Source: Clostridia bacterium (GTDB lineage: Bacteria; Bacillota; Clostridia; Christensenellales; CAG-917). Taken from it: a stretch of 47,703 bases of DNA. The DNA lies in assembly GCA_028710495.1 (NCBI GenBank), contig JAQUST010000001.1:4581-52283 (forward strand), read 5' to 3'. A program made the position numbers and the translations under genes. The notes under the pieces are model-generated. The model did no database searches and had not been told where the DNA came from. It saw only the letters and a list, made by a program, of their open reading frames with translations. The first letter of the stretch is position 1. Each line of letters opens with the position of its first letter. Positions 8,666 through 16,855 of the stretch are shown here, in pieces.

Positions 8666-10090
8666 TTATTTCTTTATTGTCAAGCTGTCCACATGTGCAT
8701 CTAACAAAACACGCACTTCGTTCATCTTTGACTGAATAAGCTCAGTCGCTTTTTTATAATCGTCAGGCACTTTTGCATTATAAAATTCATCAAGATAAAT
8801 TGGTTCGCCTATATAAAGATAATTGCGACGGAATAATTTGTGATTTCTATAGTACATCATTGGCAATATTGGCTTCTTGGATTTTATTGCAAAACGGGCT
8901 GCTCCTTGTTTGAACTTAGCCATTTCTTCAGTACCTTGACGGTTTCTTGTTCCTTCAGGGAATATCATAAATTTTTTGTTTGCACGCAAAACTGCCATAA
9001 CTTCTCTCACTGCTGCCAAATCTGGCTCGCCACGATGCACGGGAATTGCGCCTATACTACGCAAGAATTTGTTACCTATCGGTGATGCAAAGGCTTCCGC
9101 TTTTGCCATCACATGAAGCTCGCGTTTGAAAAGTTTGATTGATGGAATCAAAGTGTCAGGAACAGAATAGTGATTGCAGATGATGACTCCGCCCTCAATT
9201 TTATCAAAATTCTCTTTGTTAACAATTTTGGTCGGAAAAAGCATTCTGAGCCAAGGTGCTATAAGAATTCTCATAAATCTGTAGAACCTGAAAGTCAACG
9301 GTTTCCGAGGTTTGTTTGGCTTCTTTTTTTCCGCTTCGTTAATACTTACTGCTTTTGAACTTTCCTTAGAAATTTCTATTAATGAATTATTTTGCTCATC
9401 ATTTCCTTGTGTGGTTGTTTCTTTCATACTTTTCTCCTTAACCCTGTTATCAATAAATTCAATCACTTTTTCTATACTCATATCGGTCGTATCAACATAT
9501 ATAGCATCATCTGCTTGTTTGAGCGGCGCAACCTCACGATGACTGTCATTGTAGTCCCTTTGTTCAATATCAGCTTTCAAAATCTCGAAATCCATTTTTT
9601 CGCCTTTTTGCTCAAGCTCTATGTAACGGCGATGAGCGCGTTCGTGTGAAGTTGCAGTCATATAAAACTTGAAGTTTGCATTTGGCAAAACGAATGTGCC
9701 GATATCCCTGCCGTCAAGAACTACATTATGCGTTTTTGCGAACTCGCGTTGTAAGTCCACCATCTTATAGCGCACGATCGGGAGTGCCGAGATGTCTGAA
9801 GCAGCCTTACTCATATAGTGTTCTCGAAGATGTGACGTTACATTCTCTCCACAAACGAAAATATGCTGCTCACCAATTTCATTGTACTTGATATCCATAT
9901 CCAGTTGCTCAAGCAATAGAGAAACTGCCTTTTCATCTTTGACATCAACATCGTTTTTTATTGCAAAATAGGCCGTGGCACGATACATTGCACCTGTGTC
10001 AAGATAAATGTAGCCTAATTTTTTTGCTATAGCCTTTGCAATCGTGCTTTTCCCAGCACCTGCAGGACCATCAATAGCAATATTTATCAT
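8666..10090 (-). CDS. Fused cytidylate kinase and 1-acylglycerol-3-phosphate acyltransferase
   Basis: A 474-aa fusion. Residues 1-220 are CMP kinase, phosphorylating CMP/dCMP, with P-loop GPAGAGKST, the LDTGAMYRA motif, DGRDIG and the lid REVAPLKQADDA. Residues about 221-262 form a charged linker. Residues about 265-474 are a PlsC-type acyltransferase that makes phosphatidic acid at the membrane: NHYSVPD (306-312, HX4D catalytic motif), GAIPVHR and FPEGTRNRQG (377-386). A hydrophobic stretch (RILIAPWLRMLF) may dock the enzyme to the membrane. Start at ATG 10090, 5 nt after GAGAGG; the GTG two codons upstream overlaps that SD. Cmk-PlsC-IspH-S1 is a conserved Clostridia order, usually with separate cmk and plsC genes. 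Met222 (9427) has its own AAGGAG SD, so PlsC could also be translated alone. Confidence 0.94.
   Translation of the reverse strand: MINIAIDGPAGAGKSTIAKAIAKKLGYIYLDTGAMYRATAYFAIKNDVDVKDEKAVSLLLEQLDMDIKYNEIGEQHIFVCGENVTSHLREHYMSKAASDISALPIVRYKMVDLQREFAKTHNVVLDGRDIGTFVLPNANFKFYMTATSHERAHRRYIELEQKGEKMDFEILKADIEQRDYNDSHREVAPLKQADDAIYVDTTDMSIEKVIEFIDNRVKEKSMKETTTQGNDEQNNSLIEISKESSKAVSINEAEKKKPNKPRKPLTFRFYRFMRILIAPWLRMLFPTKIVNKENFDKIEGGVIICNHYSVPDTLIPSIKLFKRELHVMAKAEAFASPIGNKFLRSIGAIPVHRGEPDLAAVREVMAVLRANKKFMIFPEGTRNRQGTEEMAKFKQGAARFAIKSKKPILPMMYYRNHKLFRRNYLYIGEPIYLDEFYNAKVPDDYKKATELIQSKMNEVRVLLDAHVDSLTIKK
9425..9439 (-). promoter_or_regulatory. Internal ribosome-binding site at Cmk/PlsC junction
   Basis: AAGGAG lies 6 nt before an in-frame ATG (9427-9425) that starts MKETTTQG in the interdomain linker. 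It would give a 253-aa PlsC product. This mirrors the internal site in the neighbouring ispH-rpsA fusion. Confidence 0.6.
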
Positions 10091-10428
10091 ATGCACCTCT
10101 CAAATATTGATTATAAAGCAATGCTCTTCATTGTCAAACAAAAAAATATATATGCTTGCAAAACCTGCTTTATTTTGTAAAAGTTCCAGTTTTGTTTTAT
10201 TTTTTCAATTATATATTTCCAACAGCACACAGTTGTAAATCAGTCCTTGAACATTTCCCAACTATTGTTTTATTTATTTGGCTCGAGCGCGCATACGCAT
10301 AGCGCGTAGTGAATCTATATCAATGCGGTTCAATTTCGTGTGAGAACAACACTAGCGTATACGCCCGATTCAATAAAATGTGCGAACGCCTCGCCTTTCG
10401 CTTCAAATATATCGCTTCATATTACAAA
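10091..10428. other. Intergenic between baiN-like and cmk-plsC
   Basis: 338 bp. The half next to cmk is AT-rich. The half next to the flavoprotein gene (10275-10400) is clearly richer in GC, with a perfect 10-bp palindrome GCGTATACGC (10354-10363) and a CGCGC...GCGCG inverted repeat near 10287. No terminator with a U-tract and no clear promoter are seen. The long + strand ORF entering here is a shadow of the flavoprotein gene. Confidence 0.5.
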
Positions 10429-11637
10429 TTATTTTGTTGCATCCATCGCCGCAGCAAAAGCAGTTGAAAATGCAATTTGCAAATTGAATCCACCTGTCAG
10501 CGCGTCAACATCGACAGTTTCGCCCACAAAATACAATCCCTCGTGCAATCTGCTTTCCATTGTGGGCTTCAAATCCGAAACCGAAACGCCCCCGCTTGTC
10601 ACAACAGCTTCATCGAAACTCCCGAGTTTTTTCAAACGGAATTTCAATCCTTTAAGTGTGGAAAGCAACTGCATACGCTCCTCACGACTGACAATATTCA
10701 CGGCTTTATCTCCGTCCAACTTTGCACTTTTTAGCACAAAATCAACGAGCCTAGACGGCATAAGCTTGTACATAACATTTTGTAGCTTACAGTTTTGCGC
10801 GTCCTTGAACTCTCGCAGAAGTCTAGCGTCCAAAGTCTGTTCATCAAGTGCCGGCTTCAAGTCAAGAGAAAGCCTGACATTGTACAATCTGTTTATTCTG
10901 CTTGAAGTTGTTATAGCAATAGGTCCTGATAATCCGTTCCTCGTGAAAAGCATTTCACCAAATTCACTTGAAACCTTCTTACCATTTGACAAGGCAGTCA
11001 ATGCCACATTTTTGAGCGATAACCCTTCAAGTGAGCTCACATCTTCTTCAGTCAAAAGCTGAACAAGTGCTTGTTTAGTTTCAATAAGTTTGTGTCCAAG
11101 AGTTTTCGCAAATTTCATTCCGTCGCCGGTAGAACCCGTTGATGGATAACTCAAGCCACCCGTAGAAACAATAACTTTGTGGAAATTCAATTTTTCATCA
11201 TTGACTTTCAAATTGAAGCCTTCAACTGTCTTCACAATAGCACTGACTTCGGATTCAAGTCTAACCTCAACACCCAAATGTTTCATTTCAAGCGACAACG
11301 CTTTTGTGACATCGGAGGATTTTTGTGAAGCAGGAAAAACTCTATTTCCTCTTTCGACGATTAAAGGAAGACCTAAATTTTCAAAAAAATCAAAACAATC
11401 TTGAGATGTAAATTTGTGAATAGCAGAAAATAAAAATTTTGGATTTGAAATCACATTTTTCAGAAATTCATCAGGCGAACAAAGATTAGTAAGATTGCAT
11501 CTGCCTTTACCTGTGATATAAATCTTTTTCCCAAGTTTTTCGTTTTTTTCAAACAAAACAACCTGTGCGCCTTGCCTTGCGGCAATTATTGATGCGAGCA
11601 TTCCACCCGCGCCGCCACCTACTACTGCTATTCTCAA
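10429..11637 (-). CDS. BaiN/HI0933-family flavoprotein (NAD(P)/FAD-dependent oxidoreductase)
   Basis: A 402-aa flavoprotein of the HI0933/YhiN/BaiN family. The FAD-binding GGGAGG motif (7-12) is followed by the family signature GKKIYITGKGRCNLTN (36-51). The C-terminal FAD motif is GLYFVGETVDVDALTGGFNLQIAFSTA. Family members are reported as bile-acid reductases or generic aminoacetone-oxidase-like proteins; the substrate here cannot be told from sequence. The start is TTG at 11637, overlapping the surE stop codon (TTGA), with GAGGGA about 8 nt upstream inside surE, so translation should be coupled to surE. It lies upstream of cmk in the same direction. Confidence 0.88.
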   Translation of the reverse strand: MRIAVVGGGAGGMLASIIAARQGAQVVLFEKNEKLGKKIYITGKGRCNLTNLCSPDEFLKNVISNPKFLFSAIHKFTSQDCFDFFENLGLPLIVERGNRVFPASQKSSDVTKALSLEMKHLGVEVRLESEVSAIVKTVEGFNLKVNDEKLNFHKVIVSTGGLSYPSTGSTGDGMKFAKTLGHKLIETKQALVQLLTEEDVSSLEGLSLKNVALTALSNGKKVSSEFGEMLFTRNGLSGPIAITTSSRINRLYNVRLSLDLKPALDEQTLDARLLREFKDAQNCKLQNVMYKLMPSRLVDFVLKSAKLDGDKAVNIVSREERMQLLSTLKGLKFRLKKLGSFDEAVVTSGGVSVSDLKPTMESRLHEGLYFVGETVDVDALTGGFNLQIAFSTAFAAAMDATK

Positions 11638-12392
11638 AATTCAAATCCCTCATTTTTCATTTTCTCAAGCACTTCAAAATCTGTTGTGAAAAGCGTAAGT
11701 GGTGTGATTGTGATATAACCTTTGTCGGAAAGCGCAACATCGTGGTCTTTATCGCTGTCGACTTCGGATACAGGTGTGCCTGTCAAAACATAGCGAGGTT
11801 GTTCATCGGGTTTTGAAATCAAAGTGTATGCATCATCATAATGACGAAGCCCAAGCTCTGCAACCGCCGTACCTTTGTTATTTCCTTTCTTATTGCTTGG
11901 AATATTGATATTAACCGTCACACTGTTTGATGAAAACGAAACAAGCTTGTCCAAGTTTTCAGCCACAAATTTAGCAGGGAACGAATAATCTTCATCCTTG
12001 CAGATTGTTGAAACCGCAAGTGACTTTTTTCCACACACAGTGCCTTCAATGGCTGCATTCACTGTTCCTGAATAAAACACATCCGTTCCTATATTGAGAA
12101 CATCGTTTATGCCTGAAATAACAAGGTCAATATCAATATGTTTAAAAATAATTTCAAGGCCGAACTTAACACAATCAACCGGAGTTCCGTTTATTGCATA
12201 TGCAACTATATCATTTGGATAATCAACTTGACTAAAAGTCAAGGCATTAAAAAAAGTAATCGCGTGAGCTGAGCCGGAATATTGCCCATTTGGAGCTGCG
12301 ACATAAATTTTGTGTTGTTTTGATAGTTCAGCGGCGAGTTGTATCAACCCTTCCGCCATAATTCCATCATCGTTTGTCATTAAAATATTCAT
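11634..12392 (-). CDS. surE: 5'/3'-nucleotidase SurE
   Basis: A 252-aa phosphatase acting on nucleoside monophosphates in stress survival and nucleotide salvage. The metal-binding set is present: Asp8 and Asp9 in MNILMTNDDG, Ser39 in GQYSGSAHA and Asn96 in SGINDVLNIG, then DVFYSGTVNAA. The start is ATG 12392: the family begins with a short MxILxTNDDG, and the longer TTG-initiated frame to 12443 would run through a terminator hairpin and has no SD. There is also no Shine-Dalgarno before 12392. A TTGCCA-17-TATACT promoter ends 7 nt before the ATG, so the mRNA is probably leaderless. Translationally coupled to the downstream flavoprotein by a TTGA overlap. Confidence 0.93.
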   Translation of the reverse strand: MNILMTNDDGIMAEGLIQLAAELSKQHKIYVAAPNGQYSGSAHAITFFNALTFSQVDYPNDIVAYAINGTPVDCVKFGLEIIFKHIDIDLVISGINDVLNIGTDVFYSGTVNAAIEGTVCGKKSLAVSTICKDEDYSFPAKFVAENLDKLVSFSSNSVTVNINIPSNKKGNNKGTAVAELGLRHYDDAYTLISKPDEQPRYVLTGTPVSEVDSDKDHDVALSDKGYITITPLTLFTTDFEVLEKMKNEGFEF

Positions 12393-12399
12393 AATTATT

Positions 12400-12428
12400 A
12401 GTATACCCAAAAAAATAGACATTGGCAA
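12400..12428 (-). promoter_or_regulatory. SigA-type promoter of surE, leaderless
   Basis: TTGCCA (12428-12423), a 17-bp spacer and TATACT (12405-12400), each one base from consensus. The expected start of transcription, about 7 nt downstream, falls at or next to the surE ATG (12392). The -35 element lies inside the 3' arm of the upstream terminator. Confidence 0.6.
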
Positions 12429-12450
12429 GGATTTGTTCGCCAATGTCTAT
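12406..12450 (-). terminator. Intrinsic terminator downstream of rluB
   Basis: A perfect 12-bp inverted repeat ATAGACATTGGC / GCCAATGTCTAT (12415-12426 and 12439-12450), 12-nt loop, followed on the - strand by a run of seven T. It overlaps the surE promoter and ends 14 nt before the surE start codon. Confidence 0.85.
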
Positions 12451-12697
12451 GAACTTAGTCAAATATTAATGTAATTTACGTCTAGAAATTTTCAAAATAA
12501 ATTTGCTTCTACAAACACTTTGTTTTAAGCTGTCAGAAAAAGTATATTGTTGTCTTGCTTTATGATAGCTTGCTTTATACATTTGCATTATTATATTCAT
12601 ATGGTCATATCAATCTATTTCGAAATATTTTGAACTTACAATCAAAGTAAATTTGATAATTATAACTTTTTATGCAAAGTTTTTGAGTTATTTCACA

Positions 12698-13408
12698 TTA
12701 GCCAAGAGACTTGAGATATTCCACTTCTTCTTCACGCAAAAATCGCCATTCCCCTCTGCCTAAACCGCCAAGCCTTAAGTCTTCAACTGCAATACGCTTC
12801 AAAAAAATAACATTCTTTTCTACTGAGTCAAACATTTTGCGAATTTCACGGTTTTTGCCTTCATAGATTGTCACTTCCAAGCGAGCATTTCCGTTTTCCA
12901 TTGACAATTTTTTGATTTTAGCTCTATCGTATTTTACGCCTTCGACAACTACGCCTTTTCGCAATATAGCAAGGTCACTTTCTACGATATCGCCTTCGAT
13001 TTTCACAATATACTGCTTTGCAATATCATTTGAGGGATGAGTTAGCATTTGTGTAAGATCTCCGTCATTTGTCAAAATCAACAGCCCTTCACTGTCATAG
13101 TCAAGCCTACCGACAGGAAATAGCCTTTTATCGGTTTTGACAAAATCGAAAACTGTTTTTCTACCTTTTTCATCTGAAACAGTGGTGACGCAACCCTTTG
13201 GCTTATTGAAAAGTATGTAAGTATAGCTTGTGACAGGTTTAACGCGGACTTTGTCCACGCTAACACTGTCATTGTTTTCACGAACCATAAAACCAAGTTC
13301 TGTCACAATTTTCCCATTGACAGAAACGCGACCTTCTTCGATAAGTTTGTCAGCGGCTCTTCTCGAAGCAACACCGCTATTGGCAAGATATTTGTTTATT
13401 CTAAGCAT
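12698..13408 (-). CDS. rluB: rRNA pseudouridine synthase, RluB/RsuA family
   Basis: A 236-aa enzyme converting a uridine of rRNA to pseudouridine; in Bacillus RluB acts on 23S rRNA. An N-terminal S4 RNA-binding domain (RINKYLANSGVASRRAADKLI...V.VNG, about 2-50) is joined to the catalytic domain with FNKPKGCVTT and the GRLDYDSEGLLILTNDG motif, whose Asp103 is the nucleophile. EGKNREIRKMF is also present. Length is typical. SD AGAGGAA precedes the ATG. It follows the carboxypeptidase gene in the scpA-scpB-ytfI-ytfJ-dac-rluB order common in Clostridia. A strong terminator lies about 250 bp downstream. Confidence 0.93.
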   Translation of the reverse strand: MLRINKYLANSGVASRRAADKLIEEGRVSVNGKIVTELGFMVRENNDSVSVDKVRVKPVTSYTYILFNKPKGCVTTVSDEKGRKTVFDFVKTDKRLFPVGRLDYDSEGLLILTNDGDLTQMLTHPSNDIAKQYIVKIEGDIVESDLAILRKGVVVEGVKYDRAKIKKLSMENGNARLEVTIYEGKNREIRKMFDSVEKNVIFLKRIAVEDLRLGGLGRGEWRFLREEEVEYLKSLG

Positions 13409-13511
13409 AATTCCTCTTTCAAATTGTTAATATATAGTGAGTTTTCGCTATTGATATTGATATAATGAATCATAATTGAAACAAACAAAGTCCAACTTTT
13501 CAAAATCAATA

Positions 13512-14780
13512 CTAATTTTTCTTTCTTGTAAAAAATTCAATGAATTTATCACGGAAACTCTTTTTCGCTATATTCTCCATAGTATACAGTTTTCCTTCAA
13601 AAATCAAGTGATTTGAAAGGTTAACTTTGACAATTCCACACTCTGTACCGCTCATAATAGGCGCATTCAATGTTTGAAGAGAAAATTTTACTTCGAATTT
13701 TTCACTACCGTCTTTTTTGATTGGATAGCAAGGTGGTGTTTCAGCTTTGACAACAGTAAAATCTGACTTGCCGTTTTTCACTTTGACAGACTCTGTCAGC
13801 TCTTCATACATAGGTGCCATTTTGTAGGTAGCAAACGAATAATCCATATACGACTTGCTATCTTCCCACATTGCACCATGGTTTAACACAACTGAAATAA
13901 CTTGCATACCTTCACGCATTGCCGATGCAACCAAACAGCGACCACTCATTTTTGTGTAACCTGTTTTGACTCCGTTTCCACCCTCATATTGCCAAAGTAT
14001 TTTGTTCTTGTTTTGTATATATCTCTTTTCATCAACTCCTGACAACACCGCAGATTTTGTTGAAACTATCTCGCAAAAATCTTTGTTTTTGAAAGCCTGT
14101 GCTGTAATAAGCGCAAGGTCATAAGCAGTTGTATAGTGGTCATCATCATGCAAACCGTGCGGATTTTTGAAATTAGAATTGACAGCGCCAATTCGCTTTG
14201 CTGTTGAATTCATAAGTTCTGCGAATTCCTCAATAGTTGGAGAAATAGAAAGCGCAAGCGCAACTGCACTGTCATTTCCACTTCGCAACATAAGACCAAG
14301 CAAAAGTTCTTTGACGCTCAAACTTTCGTCTTCTCGCAAATATATTGATGAACCTTCAATTCCCACAGCTTGTTTTGGTATTTTGATTACTTTTTCTAGT
14401 GGCAGGTTTTCCAAAACTACAAGTGCTGTCAACACCTTTGTCGTGCTTGCGGGATAAAGTTTTGCGTCTTTATTGTTTTCATACAGAATGCGGCAACTGG
14501 ATTGCTCAATAACCACCGCACCGCTACCAGTCTGCACAGTGGAAGCATCCTGACTATCTTGCGAATCGGCAGGGTTTTCAGATGAAAGATATTGTTTATC
14601 GACAGGTGCAACTTGTTCGCCAGCTTTAGCTAAATTGTCATAATGCTTAACATATACAACTGCACTAGAAAAGAGTGCGCAAAATGCGAAGCAAATACAT
14701 AAACAAAATAAGCATATTTTTATTCGTCCTCTTTGTTGCCCTTTAGTGCATCCAGCGCGGCTTTTGCCAAATTCATCCAT
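13512..14780 (-). CDS. D-alanyl-D-alanine carboxypeptidase (PBP5/DacF type)
   Basis: A 422-aa serine-type carboxypeptidase (peptidase S11) that trims the terminal D-Ala from peptidoglycan side chains. The active-site motifs are S112-T-T-K, SGNDS (about 167) and KTGYT. A C-terminal beta-rich PBP5 domain follows. The N-terminus is a positively charged stretch and one hydrophobic segment (about 21-43) that is oddly rich in cysteine, probably an uncleaved signal anchor. The ATG at 14780 is chosen because GAGGGAG lies 8 nt upstream; the gene then overlaps gerW by 61 nt out of frame. Its place after gerW suggests a role in spore cortex or peptidoglycan maturation, but a vegetative role is equally possible. 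Confidence 0.9.
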   Translation of the reverse strand: MDEFGKSRAGCTKGQQRGRIKICLFCLCICFAFCALFSSAVVYVKHYDNLAKAGEQVAPVDKQYLSSENPADSQDSQDASTVQTGSGAVVIEQSSCRILYENNKDAKLYPASTTKVLTALVVLENLPLEKVIKIPKQAVGIEGSSIYLREDESLSVKELLLGLMLRSGNDSAVALALSISPTIEEFAELMNSTAKRIGAVNSNFKNPHGLHDDDHYTTAYDLALITAQAFKNKDFCEIVSTKSAVLSGVDEKRYIQNKNKILWQYEGGNGVKTGYTKMSGRCLVASAMREGMQVISVVLNHGAMWEDSKSYMDYSFATYKMAPMYEELTESVKVKNGKSDFTVVKAETPPCYPIKKDGSEKFEVKFSLQTLNAPIMSGTECGIVKVNLSNHLIFEGKLYTMENIAKKSFRDKFIEFFTRKKN

Positions 14781-15091
14781 TTATTGTCTCCCTCATTTTT
14801 TCCATCAACAGGAATAAACTTTTTTTCTTTCCCGCACATCAAAAAACCGAGCGGAGTTATTGTTACACCGCCCCCGCTTGCATTAGCATACGGGTAAGAT
14901 GCAATTTTTATTTTTGGCGAACTCTCATTATATTCGCCTCCTCCCATCACAAAACCAAAAGTGACCTTTGAAATCGGAATAATTGTTGTCATATCATCAC
15001 CTATGATAGGTTTGCCAATGATATTGTCCACATCGATTACCGTTTTTAGTTGGGAAAGAGTAGCCTCCATTAAATTCTCTATATTTTCCAT
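14720..15091 (-). CDS. gerW: GerW-family sporulation protein (YtfJ)
   Basis: A 123-aa protein of the YtfJ/GerW family. In Bacillus it is forespore-expressed and needed for normal spore germination. The conserved core is visible: the N-terminal helix ENLMEATLSQLKTVIDVDNIIGKPI, then TTIIPISKVTFGFVMGGG and the glycine-rich GGGVTITPLGFL. Start has GTGAGGA before the ATG. A possible forespore promoter, GTATA-N17-TATAATC (15149-15121), partly resembles SigF/SigG sites. It sits downstream of the DUF2953 gene as ytfI-ytfJ do in Bacillus. Confidence 0.92.
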   Translation of the reverse strand: MENIENLMEATLSQLKTVIDVDNIIGKPIIGDDMTTIIPISKVTFGFVMGGGEYNESSPKIKIASYPYANASGGGVTITPLGFLMCGKEKKFIPVDGKNEGDNKWMNLAKAALDALKGNKEDE

Positions 15092-15339
15092 ATATCCTCA
15101 CTTTTATTTATCTTAGTTTTGATTATAAATATTGCATTCAACCATATACTTTGCCGTTGTTTCTTAATACTCATTGTTCTCTTGTGCTACTTGTCGTTAT
15201 TATCTTCCGCAGTTATTTATTTTGAGTTTCGCACTACAATTTCTTTAGCACTTATTTCTTAATTTTTTCTTACTCTATATTTTTTCTACGTATTTTTTTC
15301 TACAATTCTCAATTTGTATTTTTGCAAAATTACTTATTA
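15092..15339. other. Intergenic between DUF2953 gene and gerW
   Basis: 248 bp, pyrimidine-rich on the + strand and very AT-rich. Apart from the possible forespore promoter at 15121-15149 nothing is recognised. Confidence 0.4.
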
Positions 15340-15882
15340 CTATTTTATATTCCCAATCAGTTTAAGTGGCGTTAAACTCATATCTATTCTTGCGCCCAAA
15401 TTTGCAACTTCTTTTTCCCAATCAGTAAATACTTGCAAATTTGCTTGGTCGCATTTGAATTTCAATGGAAAAAACATACTTTTGATTGCACCAACTATAA
15501 TCGCTGTCGAACTTGTGTCATTTGTTCCGAACTGAAGAGCACACTCAATTTCATAAAACTCAATAGTTTTCATTACAATTTTTACAATCAATTTTTTATT
15601 TTTTTTTGCTTTCTTATTTTTTTCTTTTGACTTAAGTTTTGCTTTTGTTACATTTAATTCTTTATCAGATTTAGGATTTTTTCCATTCACAGTAAGTTCA
15701 AATTCATTATCTTTATTGATTAAATTCAATCTCAAAATATTAGCTCCGAATATTTTGATTCCAACCAACAAAAGCTCACGCTCAAGCGAAAAGTAGATTG
15801 CAACTGAAAATCCTATCGGCACAACCAATAGAGCAATAAGCGATATCATAAGCAATTTTATCAATAAAAAAAGCATATCCAT
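15340..15882 (-). CDS. DUF2953 protein (YtfI-like)
   Basis: A 180-aa protein of the DUF2953/YtfI family, function unknown, linked to gerW in sporulating Firmicutes. One N-terminal transmembrane segment (about 3-30) precedes a strand-rich region. A Lys-rich stretch (about 78-100) and the conserved tail CALQFGTNDTSSTAIIVGAIKS...PLKLIGNIK follow. The first ATG (15882) lies inside a terminator-like hairpin and has no SD. An internal ATG at 15849 would remove part of the membrane helix and also lacks an SD, so the true start is uncertain. The family C-terminus is clear. Confidence 0.8.
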   Translation of the reverse strand: MDMLFLLIKLLMISLIALLVVPIGFSVAIYFSLERELLLVGIKIFGANILRLNLINKDNEFELTVNGKNPKSDKELNVTKAKLKSKEKNKKAKKNKKLIVKIVMKTIEFYEIECALQFGTNDTSSTAIIVGAIKSMFFPLKFKCDQANLQVFTDWEKEVANLGARIDMSLTPLKLIGNIK

Positions 15883-15899
15883 AGTTTGTGGATATGCTT
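15866..15899. terminator. Intrinsic terminator overlapping the DUF2953 start codon
   Basis: An 11-bp perfect stem AAGCATATCCA / TGGATATGCTT (15871-15881 and 15889-15899) with a 7-nt loop. On the - strand the 3' arm runs into seven T; on the + strand TTTTTT also follows. The ATG at 15882 is in the loop and 3' arm, so terminator and start codon are the same sequence. Confidence 0.8.
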
Positions 15900-16093
15900 G
15901 TTTTTTATGTATTATTGTGGATTAAACAGCAATTTTTGGAAAAAATTAAACAAAACAATTCGAAATTAAAAAAATCAACAAGAAATTCTATCAAATGCAA
16001 GAATTTACTAAAACAAATTTCTTTCTGACAAAAAACAGTAACAATAAAAATCTAATAATAAAATCTTAAGTAAAATTTTCTTTCCGAGAATTA

Positions 16094-16855
16094 CTAATCG
16101 TAGACTTTGAAATCTTCTCCTTCCAAGAAATCTGGGATTTCATCTTCTTCATTTTCATCCTCAACATCTGCAGCCACAAGCTTTTCATCCTTGTTTTCAA
16201 GTTCTGCGATATGCACCTTCAGAGCTCCAACAATATCAAGTGGCGCATTTTCATTTTCTTCGTAGAAGTCATCCCCCTCGCCCAAGAATGTACGGCTATG
16301 GAACAGATTGCTGTCTTGTGGCGGTTGATAAATAAGTTGAACCTGTTCCATAACTTCAATAAGGTCAGGCAAGTCTTCAATCGTTTCAAGTTCAAACTTT
16401 TTCAAAAATTCATCAGTCGTACCATACAATAATGGGCGACCGACTGTGTCGCGGCGTCCTATAACTTTTATCAGCTTGGCTTTGAATAATCCAGCCAATG
16501 CATATTCACTGCTAACGCCACGAATTTCATCGAGTTCAAGCTTTGTTATCGGTTGTTTGTATGCTATTGTGGAAAGCACTTCAAGTAAAGCTTTTGTGAG
16601 TTCCTTTTCTTTGAGAGGAGTCAAAATCTCTGACACTTGTTCACCGTATGTAGGATTTGAAGAAAACTGTAGATTTCCATTGAATTCTATCAGAACAATG
16701 CCACAATCCCCAGAATACTTTTTTTTGAGGTCAGAAACTATGCTGTTCAACTTTGTTGACGTCAATTCCGGAATTTTTTCTATAATATCTTTCTTTGGAA
16801 TTCCGTCTCCGGCGGCAAAAATAATTGCCTCAATTACGGATTTAATATTCTCCAT
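16094..16855 (-). CDS. scpB: Segregation and condensation protein B
   Basis: A 253-aa subunit of the SMC-ScpA-ScpB condensin complex that organises and separates chromosomes. Tandem winged helices match ScpB: IKSVIEAIIFAAGDGIPKKDI, then LEVLSTIAYKQPITKLELDEIRGVSSEYALAGLFKAKLIKVIGRRDTVGRPLLYGTTDEFLKKFELE. The C-terminus (about 195-253) is an acidic tail, longer than usual. The start at 16855 is the second of two ATGs, 6 nt after GAGGAGG; it overlaps the end of scpA by 14 nt, so translation is coupled. Followed by a 194-bp gap and a terminator. Confidence 0.95.
   Translation of the reverse strand: MENIKSVIEAIIFAAGDGIPKKDIIEKIPELTSTKLNSIVSDLKKKYSGDCGIVLIEFNGNLQFSSNPTYGEQVSEILTPLKEKELTKALLEVLSTIAYKQPITKLELDEIRGVSSEYALAGLFKAKLIKVIGRRDTVGRPLLYGTTDEFLKKFELETIEDLPDLIEVMEQVQLIYQPPQDSNLFHSRTFLGEGDDFYEENENAPLDIVGALKVHIAELENKDEKLVAADVEDENEEDEIPDFLEGEDFKVYD

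Noticed and set aside
10340-11062. 240-aa + strand ORF
   Set aside because: It is antisense to the flavoprotein gene, has no SD or family features, and its Ser/Thr-rich composition is that of a reverse-complement shadow.
12393-12443. Longer SurE N-terminus from a TTG at 12443
   Set aside because: It would be encoded by the terminator hairpin and lacks an SD; the family starts at the MNILMTNDDG methionine.
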